Source: Corynebacterium doosanense CAU 212 = DSM 45436
Lineage (GTDB): Bacteria; Actinomycetota; Actinomycetes; Mycobacteriales; Mycobacteriaceae
Length of the DNA stretch: 64,000 nucleotides
NCBI RefSeq assembly: GCF_000767055.1
Contig: NZ_CP006764.1
Coordinates: 496,001 to 560,000 of the forward strand
Direction: 5' to 3'
This document shows positions 22,175-30,697 of the stretch, one piece after another (position 1 is the stretch's first letter; each line of letters opens with the position of its first letter). The notes under the pieces were generated by a model. It saw nothing but the letters and a program-made list of their open reading frames with translations. It did no database searches and had not been told where the DNA came from. The translations under genes and the position numbers were made by a program.

Positions 22175-24316
22175 ATGGTCACCGTTGAACAACGGGAGCA
22201 GATCGCTCAGGTGCCCCGGGATGTCCTTCGCTCCATCATGGGGCTCACCCACCTCACGTACGACTCGGTGGACGCCCTACTTCCGGAGGATCTGCGCTAC
22301 CTGGCACAACCCATTCTCGATCTGCTTCTCGAGGACGAATCGCTGTTGACTGCTGAGCCTGAATCAGAGCCGACACCTGAACCGACCCCCCGGGAGGAAG
22401 CCGCCCCCGAACCGGAGCAGGCCCCCGCATCGAAGTCGAACTTGGGGGAGCGGTTCAAGCTCGCTGCCACTGTTGCGGCGAAAAGACGGTTCAATCCGGA
22501 CCAGGTCTTCGAACTCGACCCCAGCCTGCTTTCCCCGTACCAGTGGGGAGCGGACGAAGCCGAAGCCCCCGGCGTGGAGTACCAGTTCCTGAACCTCGCC
22601 GGGACAGACACCGACCAGGCGCCGCGTGTCGAGCTGGCCTGGAGCAGGTACTCGGATGACCCGGTGGTGTTCTACCGGATCGTGGCCACCACGAACATCG
22701 GTGCCACCCCGAACCCGGAGATCAACGAGCAGCTGGCGTTCACGGAGGGGGTGTACTTCGAGGACCCGGTCCCGTCGAACGAGGCATTCCGCGAGTATCA
22801 GGTGTGGGTGTACCGGGGTGCGGACGATGCCTCAGCGCTGGTCTCTCAGCCGGAGCTGGTCGGGCGCGTGCTGGTGATCTTCCCTGTGCGCGGGATCAAA
22901 CTGACGGCGGGCGAGGGAGTGATTGCGGGAACATGGACCGCCCTGCCGGGTCATCACCACATGCGGGTGTTTGTGTCCGATGTCAAGGCAAACGCGCGTC
23001 CCGACAGCTCGGAGTTCCAGCTGCGCGAGGATTTTGTCCAGCCGATGCGCTTCGAATACATCACGCCCGAGCGGGGAGTGACCAAGCGGGTTGTGCTGCA
23101 GCCGGAGATCAAACACCCGGATGGCACGGTTCTTGTCGGCCAGATTTCGCCCGTGCACACGGTCGACATCAAGGGAGAACTGGCGCAGGTGGAGTTCAAC
23201 GACGTCTACCGCGTCGAGACCGAGAACGGGCCGATGGTCGCGTTCTCCGTCTACGGTCCGCCGGTCGGTGACTTCCACGTGTACCTCACGCAGACCAGGC
23301 CCAGCCCTGATCTGACGGTGGACGATATTCCAGCTGAGGCCCTGTCGCAGGAGGGGATGGACGACGGAGGAAACATTTCTCATCCCTTCGGCGTCATCGG
23401 CCACAACGAGGAACTCGCGCAGAAGGTCTACTGGCCCCAGGACTGGGACGAGGTGTTTGTCACCCCAGTTGTCAAGCTGGGCAACTACGCCCGGGTGGGG
23501 CCCTCGGTGGCCATGCAGCACGTGGACACCATCGACGACGCGGAGATCCGCGAGTTTGTCGGATACCAGCTGGTCACATTCGGTTGGCCACGCGGCGCGA
23601 GCCTGGTCAGGGTGCAGCGGCAGCCTCAAGGCTCCACCGCTGAGGACCGGGAGATCGTCCGGGAGTTCACCGAGGAGGAGTACCGGGAACAGGGCGGGGT
23701 GAAACTTTTCCTCGACAACGGCGGCGAAGATGTCGTGCTTACTCCGCAGAAGTACTACGAAAACAAGCCCACCCGGGCGGAGGAGACCATCGTCTCCTAT
23801 CCGGGTCTGTGGAAGTTTCTCTACTCCATGTGCATCGAGGTTCCGACAGCTACACAGGCGGGTGGGATCAGCCTGCGCATCTGGAGCGACGGCCGGGAGA
23901 TCATGAACCCGCCCAACTTCTCTGTGGTCTTCAACCCCACCAGGAAACCGCTGGCGGGCACGGCACTGTCCCATGGCGACCGGACCATCGGTGCAGCCCT
24001 GGGAGGGCCGGCGTTCGACGCGCCCGCGGGCACCGTGCTCATTGCCAACGGTGACATCGGCAGCAGTGAAGAGACGGCTCAGCGGTGGTTCATCCCCGTG
24101 GAGCAGATCCCCGGGCAGGGTTTTCTCCGCGTTCTGCTGGTCATGGACGAGGACCCGTACGGGGACCAGATCCGTCAGATCATCACCGATGAGTGCACGA
24201 ACGGTGGGATCCTCCGGCAGCACCAGATCGACTGGATGAGACGCAGCCCGCAGGTCGAACCGCAGCAACCAGACAACTCAGGCACCAGGCGCCGTGGCTT
24301 CTTCGGCAGAGGGTAG
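22175..24316 (+). CDS. beta-rich cytosolic protein of unknown function
   Basis: No family recognised. The 713-residue protein has no membrane span. Residues 1-50 are helical, followed by an acidic Glu/Pro linker to about residue 90. The rest is beta-rich with repeated segments resembling fibronectin-III-like sandwiches (for example RVELAWSRYSDDPVVFYRI and GTWTALPGHHHMRVFVSD). That resemblance is only by eye. The C-terminus is basic (RRRGFFGRG). AAGGA lies ten bases before the ATG, 21 bases after the two-TM gene. A binding or scaffolding role within the complex is inferred from position only. Confidence 0.7.
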   Translation: MVTVEQREQIAQVPRDVLRSIMGLTHLTYDSVDALLPEDLRYLAQPILDLLLEDESLLTAEPESEPTPEPTPREEAAPEPEQAPASKSNLGERFKLAATVAAKRRFNPDQVFELDPSLLSPYQWGADEAEAPGVEYQFLNLAGTDTDQAPRVELAWSRYSDDPVVFYRIVATTNIGATPNPEINEQLAFTEGVYFEDPVPSNEAFREYQVWVYRGADDASALVSQPELVGRVLVIFPVRGIKLTAGEGVIAGTWTALPGHHHMRVFVSDVKANARPDSSEFQLREDFVQPMRFEYITPERGVTKRVVLQPEIKHPDGTVLVGQISPVHTVDIKGELAQVEFNDVYRVETENGPMVAFSVYGPPVGDFHVYLTQTRPSPDLTVDDIPAEALSQEGMDDGGNISHPFGVIGHNEELAQKVYWPQDWDEVFVTPVVKLGNYARVGPSVAMQHVDTIDDAEIREFVGYQLVTFGWPRGASLVRVQRQPQGSTAEDREIVREFTEEEYREQGGVKLFLDNGGEDVVLTPQKYYENKPTRAEETIVSYPGLWKFLYSMCIEVPTATQAGGISLRIWSDGREIMNPPNFSVVFNPTRKPLAGTALSHGDRTIGAALGGPAFDAPAGTVLIANGDIGSSEETAQRWFIPVEQIPGQGFLRVLLVMDEDPYGDQIRQIITDECTNGGILRQHQIDWMRRSPQVEPQQPDNSGTRRRGFFGRG

Positions 24317-24326
24317 GAAGGCAGCC

Positions 24327-25907
24327 ATGACGGATTCAGGGTCCGCCAGATGCTCGGGGTTTTTCACGTACGCCGCCTTCGCCGCGGCGGATGGTCAGCC
24401 TGCGGGTTGGCGGGTGGGGCAGCTCGACGGGATCTCCCGGGAGGATGCGCAGCAGCTGCTGGGCCAGATACCCAGCTACCTGGCCGGTGAGGCACCGGTG
24501 CCGCGTTATGCGGGGGAGGAGGAGCTCAAACAGCTCGTCCACCGTGCGGTGTGGCGTCGAAGTCCGGTTGACCAGGAGACGATGCTGTTCATTCATTCGA
24601 CCCCGGCGGGCACCGATGCCTCGGGGCGTCCCTCCAATGTCTTCACCTCGGTGTACGTGTTCGGCGAGGGGGCTCAGATCGACTGCCACCCGGTGGCACT
24701 GGTGAATTCGCCCTCGCTGCTCAGGCCCTTCAACAAGGAGGTCAACCACAGGCGGATCGAGTCACGGGAGCTGGCGGTTGATCCCTCTGTGACCCCGCGG
24801 CTGGCCCTGGAGCACCTCATCGCGGAGACCAGGCGCAGCCTGGATCACGTCCGCAGTATCGCCGCCACGGTCCTGGACACGATTCAGACGCAGGCACCCA
24901 GGGTGGTCCTGGCGGATGATCCGAAAAACGCCTGGGCGTGGCTCACGCTGATCACGTCGGCGCTCGACGAAGGGACCGCCCGGAACGTGCAGTTCTCCAC
25001 GTACGAGCGCGCACACACCATTGACGGGGAAGGGCCCCCGAAGTACGGCATCTGGGTGATTCCCCGCGACGACGCGGCCAAGGTGGCCGAGAATTTCAGC
25101 AACGTCGATGTCATTGATGTTCTTTCGGGTGTCACCCGGGGAAGTCTGCAGGAGCAGCGCCCCTCCCTCGTGGTGGAGACCGGGCAGGAGATCCCCGTCA
25201 CCGAGCTGTCGGAGCTCTTTGTCTCGGAAGTCACCTCACCGAGCGCAGCAGAGACCCTGGCCACCAGTCCGAGGATCTCCGAGCGGGTGACGCCCCCGAC
25301 GGCGCAGCAGCCGGCCGTGGCCCAGGAGTCCCAGCCCGGTCCGCCCGTGGCGGAACCGAGGAAGAATCCTTTCGATAAATCCGCGGAGGGTGGGACGGTC
25401 GTCGAAAAGCGTCCCTTTAAGCAGAGCCTACCGCCGCGGGTGCGCACGCAGGCGGCGGAGATCCGGGAGATTAGCCCCGAGCGCATCGCCTACCTGCATG
25501 CTCTCCTGGATCGGCACCGCTCGCGGTCCATGTGGGTTCGAGAGTCGGAAGAGCGCGGGTGGCCGGGGCTCATCGAGGTTCTGCTGGCCACGACCGACAA
25601 TCGGGGAGAGCTCAGGCGGCTGCAGGTCCGGGCGTTCGGATACGCCGTGGTGGCCCTTGTGCAGGCACCGGACAGGTGGGTCGAGGTGGGTTGGCTCCCC
25701 TGGTGGCGGCTGGAGGACGACTTCGAACTGCGCGCCGGAGCCAAGGGCCTGGCGCAACAGGAGATGTGGGAGGTTCCGGTCAGGAACTTCAACGAGGCCT
25801 TCGAGATGCTGCGGCAGCAGCCGCTGCAACGGGCGCTGCGGGACCTGCTGGAATCCCTGGGCACCCAGCCGAGACAGCCCGACTACCCACGACCGACTAT
25901 TCGTTAA
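24327..25907 (+). CDS. GAP1-like GTPase-associated protein
   Basis: The 526-residue protein resembles the N-terminal and middle domains of 'GTPase-associated protein 1' (GAP1-N2/GAP1-M). The diagnostic stretch is DASGRPSNVFTSVYVFGEGA at about residue 95, followed by NPKNAWAWL-like and RNVQFSTYERAH segments (about 200-230). Such proteins are typically encoded next to TRAFAC GTPases in actinobacterial conflict or signalling clusters, which is the case here. At residues 346-349 it has NPFD in a disordered linker, the block's motif. A C-terminal helical domain of 150 residues follows. The start ATG at 24327 has AGGAAGG seven bases upstream; an in-frame codon at 24294 overlaps the previous gene. 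Family assignment is from memory, moderately sure. Confidence 0.7.
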   Translation: MTDSGSARCSGFFTYAAFAAADGQPAGWRVGQLDGISREDAQQLLGQIPSYLAGEAPVPRYAGEEELKQLVHRAVWRRSPVDQETMLFIHSTPAGTDASGRPSNVFTSVYVFGEGAQIDCHPVALVNSPSLLRPFNKEVNHRRIESRELAVDPSVTPRLALEHLIAETRRSLDHVRSIAATVLDTIQTQAPRVVLADDPKNAWAWLTLITSALDEGTARNVQFSTYERAHTIDGEGPPKYGIWVIPRDDAAKVAENFSNVDVIDVLSGVTRGSLQEQRPSLVVETGQEIPVTELSELFVSEVTSPSAAETLATSPRISERVTPPTAQQPAVAQESQPGPPVAEPRKNPFDKSAEGGTVVEKRPFKQSLPPRVRTQAAEIREISPERIAYLHALLDRHRSRSMWVRESEERGWPGLIEVLLATTDNRGELRRLQVRAFGYAVVALVQAPDRWVEVGWLPWWRLEDDFELRAGAKGLAQQEMWEVPVRNFNEAFEMLRQQPLQRALRDLLESLGTQPRQPDYPRPTIR

Positions 25908-25919
25908 GGAGATACCACG

Positions 25920-26918
25920 ATGCCGATCATCACTCTCACCGAGAACGCCTCTGAGACCGTCGAGGCGCATTCCCCCATCCACATCGAGGCAGCTCCCGCG
26001 CCGGGTTACTCGACCAATGTCCGCCTCGAACTGCAGGGCGACGCCCGGGCAAACGACGCCGGCGCCTCCGCAGTCCGCCTGTTGACCGGGACCGGGCTCA
26101 TCAAGATCGTAGTCAAGCCGCTTCGAGGAGACGAATTCGGGCCCGAGACCACGGTCAGGGTGTCCGCGGTGCGAGGCCGCCCGGGCACCCCGCAGGCGAC
26201 GGGGGTCGAGTTTGAACCCGTGACGCTGGACGGGCGCTCCGACACGGTGATCGGGACCCTTTCCTATGAGGGGGACAGGCTCGTCATCGAGTCCGTCTCC
26301 GGCACCGGCCGCGGGGAAACCCCGTTTGATGGAGCCGCCGCGACCCTGCGGGCCGGTCTGCGGGCGAACCTCGGGCGTCGGAACCTCACTGGCGTCGTCA
26401 CCCCCGGCACTCCCACCGTCCTGGCTCTGGACTCCAGCGCCTCCCTCTCTTCACTGGCTACCGAAGAAGACATGTCCCTGGCCGCCGACATCCTCATCGG
26501 CATCGCCGGAGCCCTCAACCCCGACGCTCCATTCGAGGTGAGCACGGAAAATTCCTCCCGCCCTGACCTGATTGACAGCCGGGAGGACCTGAAGGCCGCG
26601 GCCCTGCGCGCGCTCACTGCGGGGGCTCACCGGGTTGGCTCGGGGGTTCGTCGAGAAGCGGGAGTCCCTGGACGGCCCTCCTTCGCCATCAGCGACGAAG
26701 AACCCTACGGCGTGGAACCCCACGGATTGACCATCGTCATCGGAAAGGGTGCGCGGGAAGGTTCGCGATCGGCGACGGACACCCCTGGCGTGCTGCGTGT
26801 CACCGAAGAGCTGGCCCAGGAGATCCGGGAGAACTCGCCGAGGCTGGATGAGGTCTACTCCCACATCGTCGAATCGTGTGCCGGAGACGCCCGCACCGGG
26901 GAAGGAATCTACCGATGA
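25920..26918 (+). CDS. cytosolic vWA-like protein
   Basis: The 332-residue soluble protein opens with a beta-rich domain (MPIITLTENASETVEAH). From about residue 165 it has TPTVLALDSSASLSSL, in which Asp171-x-Ser173-x-Ser175 fits a MIDAS DxSxS, so this is probably a von Willebrand A-like domain. A later GLTIVIGKG strand ends the fold. AAGGAG precedes the ATG by eight bases. Its stop overlaps the GTPase start (ATGA). Cytosolic vWA proteins often act as chaperone-like adaptors for NTPases; with the GAP1-like protein and GTPase on either side this one may do the same. Family call is moderate. Confidence 0.65.
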   Translation: MPIITLTENASETVEAHSPIHIEAAPAPGYSTNVRLELQGDARANDAGASAVRLLTGTGLIKIVVKPLRGDEFGPETTVRVSAVRGRPGTPQATGVEFEPVTLDGRSDTVIGTLSYEGDRLVIESVSGTGRGETPFDGAAATLRAGLRANLGRRNLTGVVTPGTPTVLALDSSASLSSLATEEDMSLAADILIGIAGALNPDAPFEVSTENSSRPDLIDSREDLKAAALRALTAGAHRVGSGVRREAGVPGRPSFAISDEEPYGVEPHGLTIVIGKGAREGSRSATDTPGVLRVTEELAQEIRENSPRLDEVYSHIVESCAGDARTGEGIYR

Positions 26919-27997
26919 ACCAGCCCATGGACGACAGTCCCGGATTGACGCGAGATCCCTACACCTTCCAGCCCATGGACCCGACAGTCACGATGTCGCC
27001 GTCGGCGAACCGGGAACTGCCCGACGGCTGGCCTGGCTCGCTGACGGTCTGCGTGGCGCTCGCGGGCGCCCGTGCGTCGGGAAAAAGCCTGTACGTCGCC
27101 GTGCTGGTGAAGCTGCTCCGCCAGCTGGCGGACGAGCACGGCGTGGTGATGAAACCCGCGAACCGGCAGACGAAGGACAGCTACGCCGTCAATTACGAAA
27201 ACCCGTTCTTTGAGGAGATGGGCCTACTCTCCTCGACACCGCCGGTTTCATCTGCCGAGGCGTACCAGCGCGACCCGCTCATCTACGACCTGGGCTTCCA
27301 CGTCATCAACGGGGGCGAGCAGCGAAAAGTGTTCCTCGTGCTCCGCGATGTGGCGGGCGAGGACCTGGAATCACTGCCCGAGGATCAGTCCGTGCTGGAC
27401 TTCTTCCAGTGGGCCCACGAGGTGATCTACCTCTTCGATCCGCTCAAGGTCAGCGAGATCCGGCTGCTGCTGGAGGGCACCGTGTCCGCGGAATCCCTCG
27501 GCGCCGATGCCACCGACGTGCTCAACAACCTTCTGCAGGTGATCCGGCCGGGCGCGCTCGCGCAGGAAGGGCGGCCGAGGCCGCGCCTCGCGGTGGCCCT
27601 GTCCAAGTTCGACACCCTGCGCAGCCTGGCCAACAGCGCCAACGAGGGGTGGGCGGAGATCATGGGAAACCGCGGGGCGGCCTTCAACAGGCAGCTCGAA
27701 CCGTCTTACTGGGGATCTGACCCCGAGCTGCTCAACGAGGAGATCCGGTCAATGCTCCTGCGCCTGGACGCCCGGACTCTACTCAACACCGTCCGCCAGG
27801 AAGCCGAGATCTACGGCATGGATGTCAGGTACTTCGTGAACTCCTCGCTGGGCAGCCAGCCCCAGGGTTCGCGGTTGGATCGCACCGGCATCGCGCCCTT
27901 CCGGGTGCTGGATCCGGTGCTGTGGCTTCTCTACGACGCAGGCATCTTCTGGCCGACGACCGAGAACCATCAGCAGCGAGGGGAGCAGTGGCTGTGA
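26915..27997 (+). CDS. TRAFAC-type GTPase
   Basis: A 360-residue soluble GTPase. Walker A is GARASGKS at 51-58. The switch II / Walker B region is VLRDVAGED at 142-150, where DVAG replaces the usual DxxG. The base-specificity motif is SKFD at 230-233 (NKxD variant). This matches the TRAFAC-clade GTPases found beside GAP1-like proteins in actinobacteria. ATG at 26915 overlaps the preceding stop by four bases, with GAAGGA eight bases upstream. Its own stop overlaps the next start by four bases. Likely the switch of the block, with the GAP1-like protein two genes upstream as regulator; this is inferred from context. Confidence 0.8.
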   Translation: MNQPMDDSPGLTRDPYTFQPMDPTVTMSPSANRELPDGWPGSLTVCVALAGARASGKSLYVAVLVKLLRQLADEHGVVMKPANRQTKDSYAVNYENPFFEEMGLLSSTPPVSSAEAYQRDPLIYDLGFHVINGGEQRKVFLVLRDVAGEDLESLPEDQSVLDFFQWAHEVIYLFDPLKVSEIRLLLEGTVSAESLGADATDVLNNLLQVIRPGALAQEGRPRPRLAVALSKFDTLRSLANSANEGWAEIMGNRGAAFNRQLEPSYWGSDPELLNEEIRSMLLRLDARTLLNTVRQEAEIYGMDVRYFVNSSLGSQPQGSRLDRTGIAPFRVLDPVLWLLYDAGIFWPTTENHQQRGEQWL

Positions 27998-28482
27998 CCG
28001 GCGGAAACAACAGCCCCTTCGGGTCACCGTCGAGCCCCTTCGGCGGCGGGTCGCAGCCAGCCCACCACTCGGCGCCACCGAGCGGCTCAACCGGAGTGGG
28101 AGCGCCCGTGTCTTCTGCCGGGCCCTCGAACCGGGGGCTCGAGGTCTCTATCTTCCGCGCCCCGTGGCCACTCCTGGGGGCGGCGCTGACGGCGATCATC
28201 ACCAGCGTGTTCATGGTCTTCTACGTCACGGACCGGTGGTTGAACGCGCCGTATTTCGAGAACGTCGAATTCCTGATTCTCGCCTTCGGCGTCCTCGCCC
28301 CCGTCACCGGGGCGATCCTTTCTCTGCGCACCTACCCGGCCGGGCGGATCGTGCTCACGGTGTGGGCAGTGCTCTCGCTGATCCTGCTGCTTCACTCGAC
28401 CCTGTGGCCCGTGCCGATCATCGCCGCGATGGGAGCCGTGCTCGCGTGGCTCCCCGCGAGCCGACGGTGGACCGACTACTGA
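27994..28482 (+). CDS. small four-TM protein with N-terminal SPFG repeats
   Basis: No family recognised. The 162-residue protein starts at GTG 27994, overlapping the GTPase stop (GTGA), with GAGGGGAG eight bases upstream. An in-frame GTG at 27988 is too close to that site. The N-terminal 45 residues are disordered and contain SPFG twice (residues 7-10 and 14-17). Four membrane spans fill the rest, so the N-terminus is probably cytosolic. It is the last gene of the plus-strand run that starts with the tubulin-like gene. Confidence 0.7.
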   Translation: MTGGNNSPFGSPSSPFGGGSQPAHHSAPPSGSTGVGAPVSSAGPSNRGLEVSIFRAPWPLLGAALTAIITSVFMVFYVTDRWLNAPYFENVEFLILAFGVLAPVTGAILSLRTYPAGRIVLTVWAVLSLILLLHSTLWPVPIIAAMGAVLAWLPASRRWTDY

Positions 28483-28563
28483 GAACTGGCCGGCTCGGTC
28501 GGATGCTTGTCGACGTCACCCTGCCGGGCCAGACCGGTGCGCTGAACCGATAGGCCGCGCGGG

Positions 28564-30003
28564 CTAGAGCTGATAACGGACCCGAGCGCGCTCGAAACCA
28601 TCGGGCTGGCCCGCGGCGTTGTACAACGCGAGCGCCTGCCGGTGATTCCGGGAAACTGCTTCCAGGTCGCTCTCCTGCTTCTGGATTGTCCACCTTTCGT
28701 GATGGATCCGGGAGAGAACCGCATAGAGGTCTCCCAGCAGAATCTGCTCCTGAGCATCGCTCGACTGTGCAATCTGGCCGGCTTCGATCGGCGGGGCGAG
28801 CTCAGCCAGTGCCTCGTCGAGTATCCCGGCGGTGAGGAACAGCAGTGACAGGACCGCCGCGGGGCGCGCTTGATCGGGGAAGACGGGGAGCCCGGCGGCC
28901 TGGGTCTTGGCGGAGCTGGCCATCTCAAACGCGGCCGACTTTTCTTCGTTGCTCTGGGCCGCGTTGCGCAAAAGCAGTGCCATGCGCGATAGTGCCGACA
29001 CGATGGACGACGAGTCGTCGAGGCGCGTAGCAAGTTCGTATTCGAGGCCGGCGAGGTAGCGCGCCATCAGGGGGAAGTGGCCGTTTCCCTCGAGGAGGAT
29101 CTGCGCGGCCTGCACGGTGGCGAGCGCATCGTCGGGCGGGGTGTCGTTGAGGATCTCCGACACAGAACGTCGCGCCTTTTCGCTGGGGTACTCGTTGGGG
29201 TGCTCCAGCAGAGATTTCATCGCCGCGTTCAGCGGAGCGGGCTTGTCATCGACGGTGGCTTCGGTGGCATCGGTCGCTGGGGCTTCCGGGGCAGTGTTGA
29301 AGCGCTGATTGAATCGCTCGACGTTGTTCTGCCCGAGCTCACCGCTGCTGTACTCGTCGATCTTCTCCTGAAGGGCGTTGATCGCCTGGGCGCCCTTGCT
29401 CACGGTGGCCCGGAAGGCGGACCCCATCTGGTCATTCGTGTTTGACCGAGACTCCGCGGGCGTCTCAGCACGTGCCGGGGTAGAAGTGCTGTCCTCCGGG
29501 CGCGACGTGTAGAAGGGGAAATCGGTCGCCCGAGAGGCCAGGTCGTTGCGATGGTTGTCGTCCGTACTGTCGGAGTACTCCGACCACACGGAACTACGAC
29601 CCTGGGAGCGCAGAGCACTGTGCGCGGCCGAGAAATCCAGCGCGGCCCCGGTGAAATCTCCGCGGCGATGACGCGCCGCCGCCATGATGAGGTGGTCCTC
29701 GGCGCGGTTCGTGTCCGCCCCAGAGACGAACGCGGCCTCCGTGGCCAGCTCGAGCCACCGGAGTCCCTCGGACGGGTCCGCACTGGTGTGCAGCAGGGCC
29801 CGGCCCTTCAGCTGGGCGGCGTGAGCGGTCAGCTCGAGGTCACGGATCTCCTGGGGGAGAGTGGGACTGCCCAGACCCGCGGGGAACACCTGGGAGAGTA
29901 CGGAGGAGCTGATCTCAAGAGGATCGCCGCCGGAGGGAGGGGTCAGGCCGGCCGAGGATGCGAGGAAACGCAGCGTGCCTGCGGATTCCGAGAGGGGCTT
30001 CAT
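28564..30003 (-). CDS. TPR-like helical protein, convergent with the block
   Basis: The 479-residue soluble protein is all-helical. It has Ala/Leu-rich paired helices resembling tetratricopeptide repeats in the first 110 residues (ELTAHAAQLKGRALLHTSAD) and again from about 290 to the end. A disordered Ser/Thr/Asp-rich linker lies between. No catalytic motif was seen. The ATG at 30003 is chosen because TATATT at 30016-30011 would make it leaderless. An upstream in-frame TTG at 30024 has no ribosome-binding site. It converges on the block's last gene, with about 80 bases between them. Membership of the same system is inferred from position. Confidence 0.65.
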   Translation of the reverse strand: MKPLSESAGTLRFLASSAGLTPPSGGDPLEISSSVLSQVFPAGLGSPTLPQEIRDLELTAHAAQLKGRALLHTSADPSEGLRWLELATEAAFVSGADTNRAEDHLIMAAARHRRGDFTGAALDFSAAHSALRSQGRSSVWSEYSDSTDDNHRNDLASRATDFPFYTSRPEDSTSTPARAETPAESRSNTNDQMGSAFRATVSKGAQAINALQEKIDEYSSGELGQNNVERFNQRFNTAPEAPATDATEATVDDKPAPLNAAMKSLLEHPNEYPSEKARRSVSEILNDTPPDDALATVQAAQILLEGNGHFPLMARYLAGLEYELATRLDDSSSIVSALSRMALLLRNAAQSNEEKSAAFEMASSAKTQAAGLPVFPDQARPAAVLSLLFLTAGILDEALAELAPPIEAGQIAQSSDAQEQILLGDLYAVLSRIHHERWTIQKQESDLEAVSRNHRQALALYNAAGQPDGFERARVRYQL

Positions 30004-30016
30004 TCCGGGAAATATA
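30004..30016 (-). promoter_or_regulatory. -10 box for leaderless TPR-like gene
   Basis: On the minus strand TATATT (30016-30011) ends seven bases before the A of the ATG at 30003. Such spacing gives a leaderless mRNA, which is common in corynebacteria. No -35 match is evident. Confidence 0.45.
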
Positions 30017-30114
30017 CCAGGCAAAACGCGGTCTCACCCGGGTGGTGCGGGGGTTTCTCCCCGGCGGAACGAGGCGACCGGGAGATGTGGGTTGGGGCGG
30101 GCGACGGCCGTCGA

Positions 30115-30416
30115 TTAGCGTCGCCCGGCACCCCATCCGCGGAATACGCCGAGCTTGTTGAACTTCTCCGCGAGAAGGTAGTAGACGACGAGGCGGGGAT
30201 TCGATGAGCCGTCCTTCATCGACGTGAGGACTTCCTTGATCGCCTTGTCCCGCACCTCGTCGGAATCCGTGAGGCCCAGCTTCTTCTTGAGGAAGTTCTC
30301 CTAGACCGTCACCAGCTCGGCGGGGTCGGATGCAGAGACAGTGGCGGCATCGCATCGACCACCTCCGGGTCAGCGTGGGGCACATACTTGGTGACGCTGT
30401 CGTGGGCAGTACTCAT
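30115..30416 (-). pseudogene. DUF2853 pseudogene (frameshift plus stop codon)
   Basis: Reading leftward from the ATG at 30416 gives [20 protein letters not shown] and then leaves frame near 30350. A different frame continues as [15 protein letters not shown], meets a TAG at about 30303, and then reads [20 protein letters not shown]. It continues through a KDGSSNPRLVVYYLLAEKF segment to a TAA at 30117-30115. These pieces together match the whole of the roughly 100-residue DUF2853 family (KYVPGAD start, KKKLGLTD, YYLLAE end). The gene is therefore complete in length but dead, with one frameshift and one nonsense codon. Confidence 0.8.
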
Positions 30417-30565
30417 GGCTCGTCCTATTCTGTGGATTCCACGGACCACTGTCCGGGCCGGAATGGAGCAATATTAAGTCCACGCGCGCGGAGCGGGGAG
30501 CGCAAAAGGCTGGGAGGTTGCCGGTATCTGGGTGGGAACTCGGCGACGGCGACGCCGCAGGTGAT

Positions 30566-30595
30566 TTGGTGTGCACCGTGCGCGGCAGCTAGACT
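30566..30595 (+). promoter_or_regulatory. probable str operon promoter
   Basis: TTGGTG (30566-30571) and TAGACT (30590-30595) are separated by 18 bases. Transcription would start near 30602 and give a leader of about 160 nt before rpsL. The -10 is strong; the -35 is a partial match. Confidence 0.45.
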
Positions 30596-30668
30596 CGACG
30601 GTAGTCCCACATCGTTATTGGTGGGAATCCCGCACCTTCGCAAGATGGTGTTGTGGCGTCAACCGGAT

Positions 30669-30697
30669 GGGCCCTGGAAAAGAGCCCCGTTATTTTT
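30669..30697 (+). terminator. possible attenuator in rpsL leader
   Basis: GGGCCCT (30669-30675) pairs with AGAGCCC (30681-30687), with one mismatch, around GGAAA. CGTTATTTTT follows. This is an intrinsic-terminator layout placed inside the leader, 65 bases before the rpsL start codon. It would stop transcription early unless it is prevented from forming. Confidence 0.45.

Noticed and set aside
27175-27215. NPF inside the GTPase (NYENPFFEE)
   Set aside because: Lies inside the folded GTPase domain next to the P-loop region, not in a disordered tail, so it was not counted as a copy of the docking motif.
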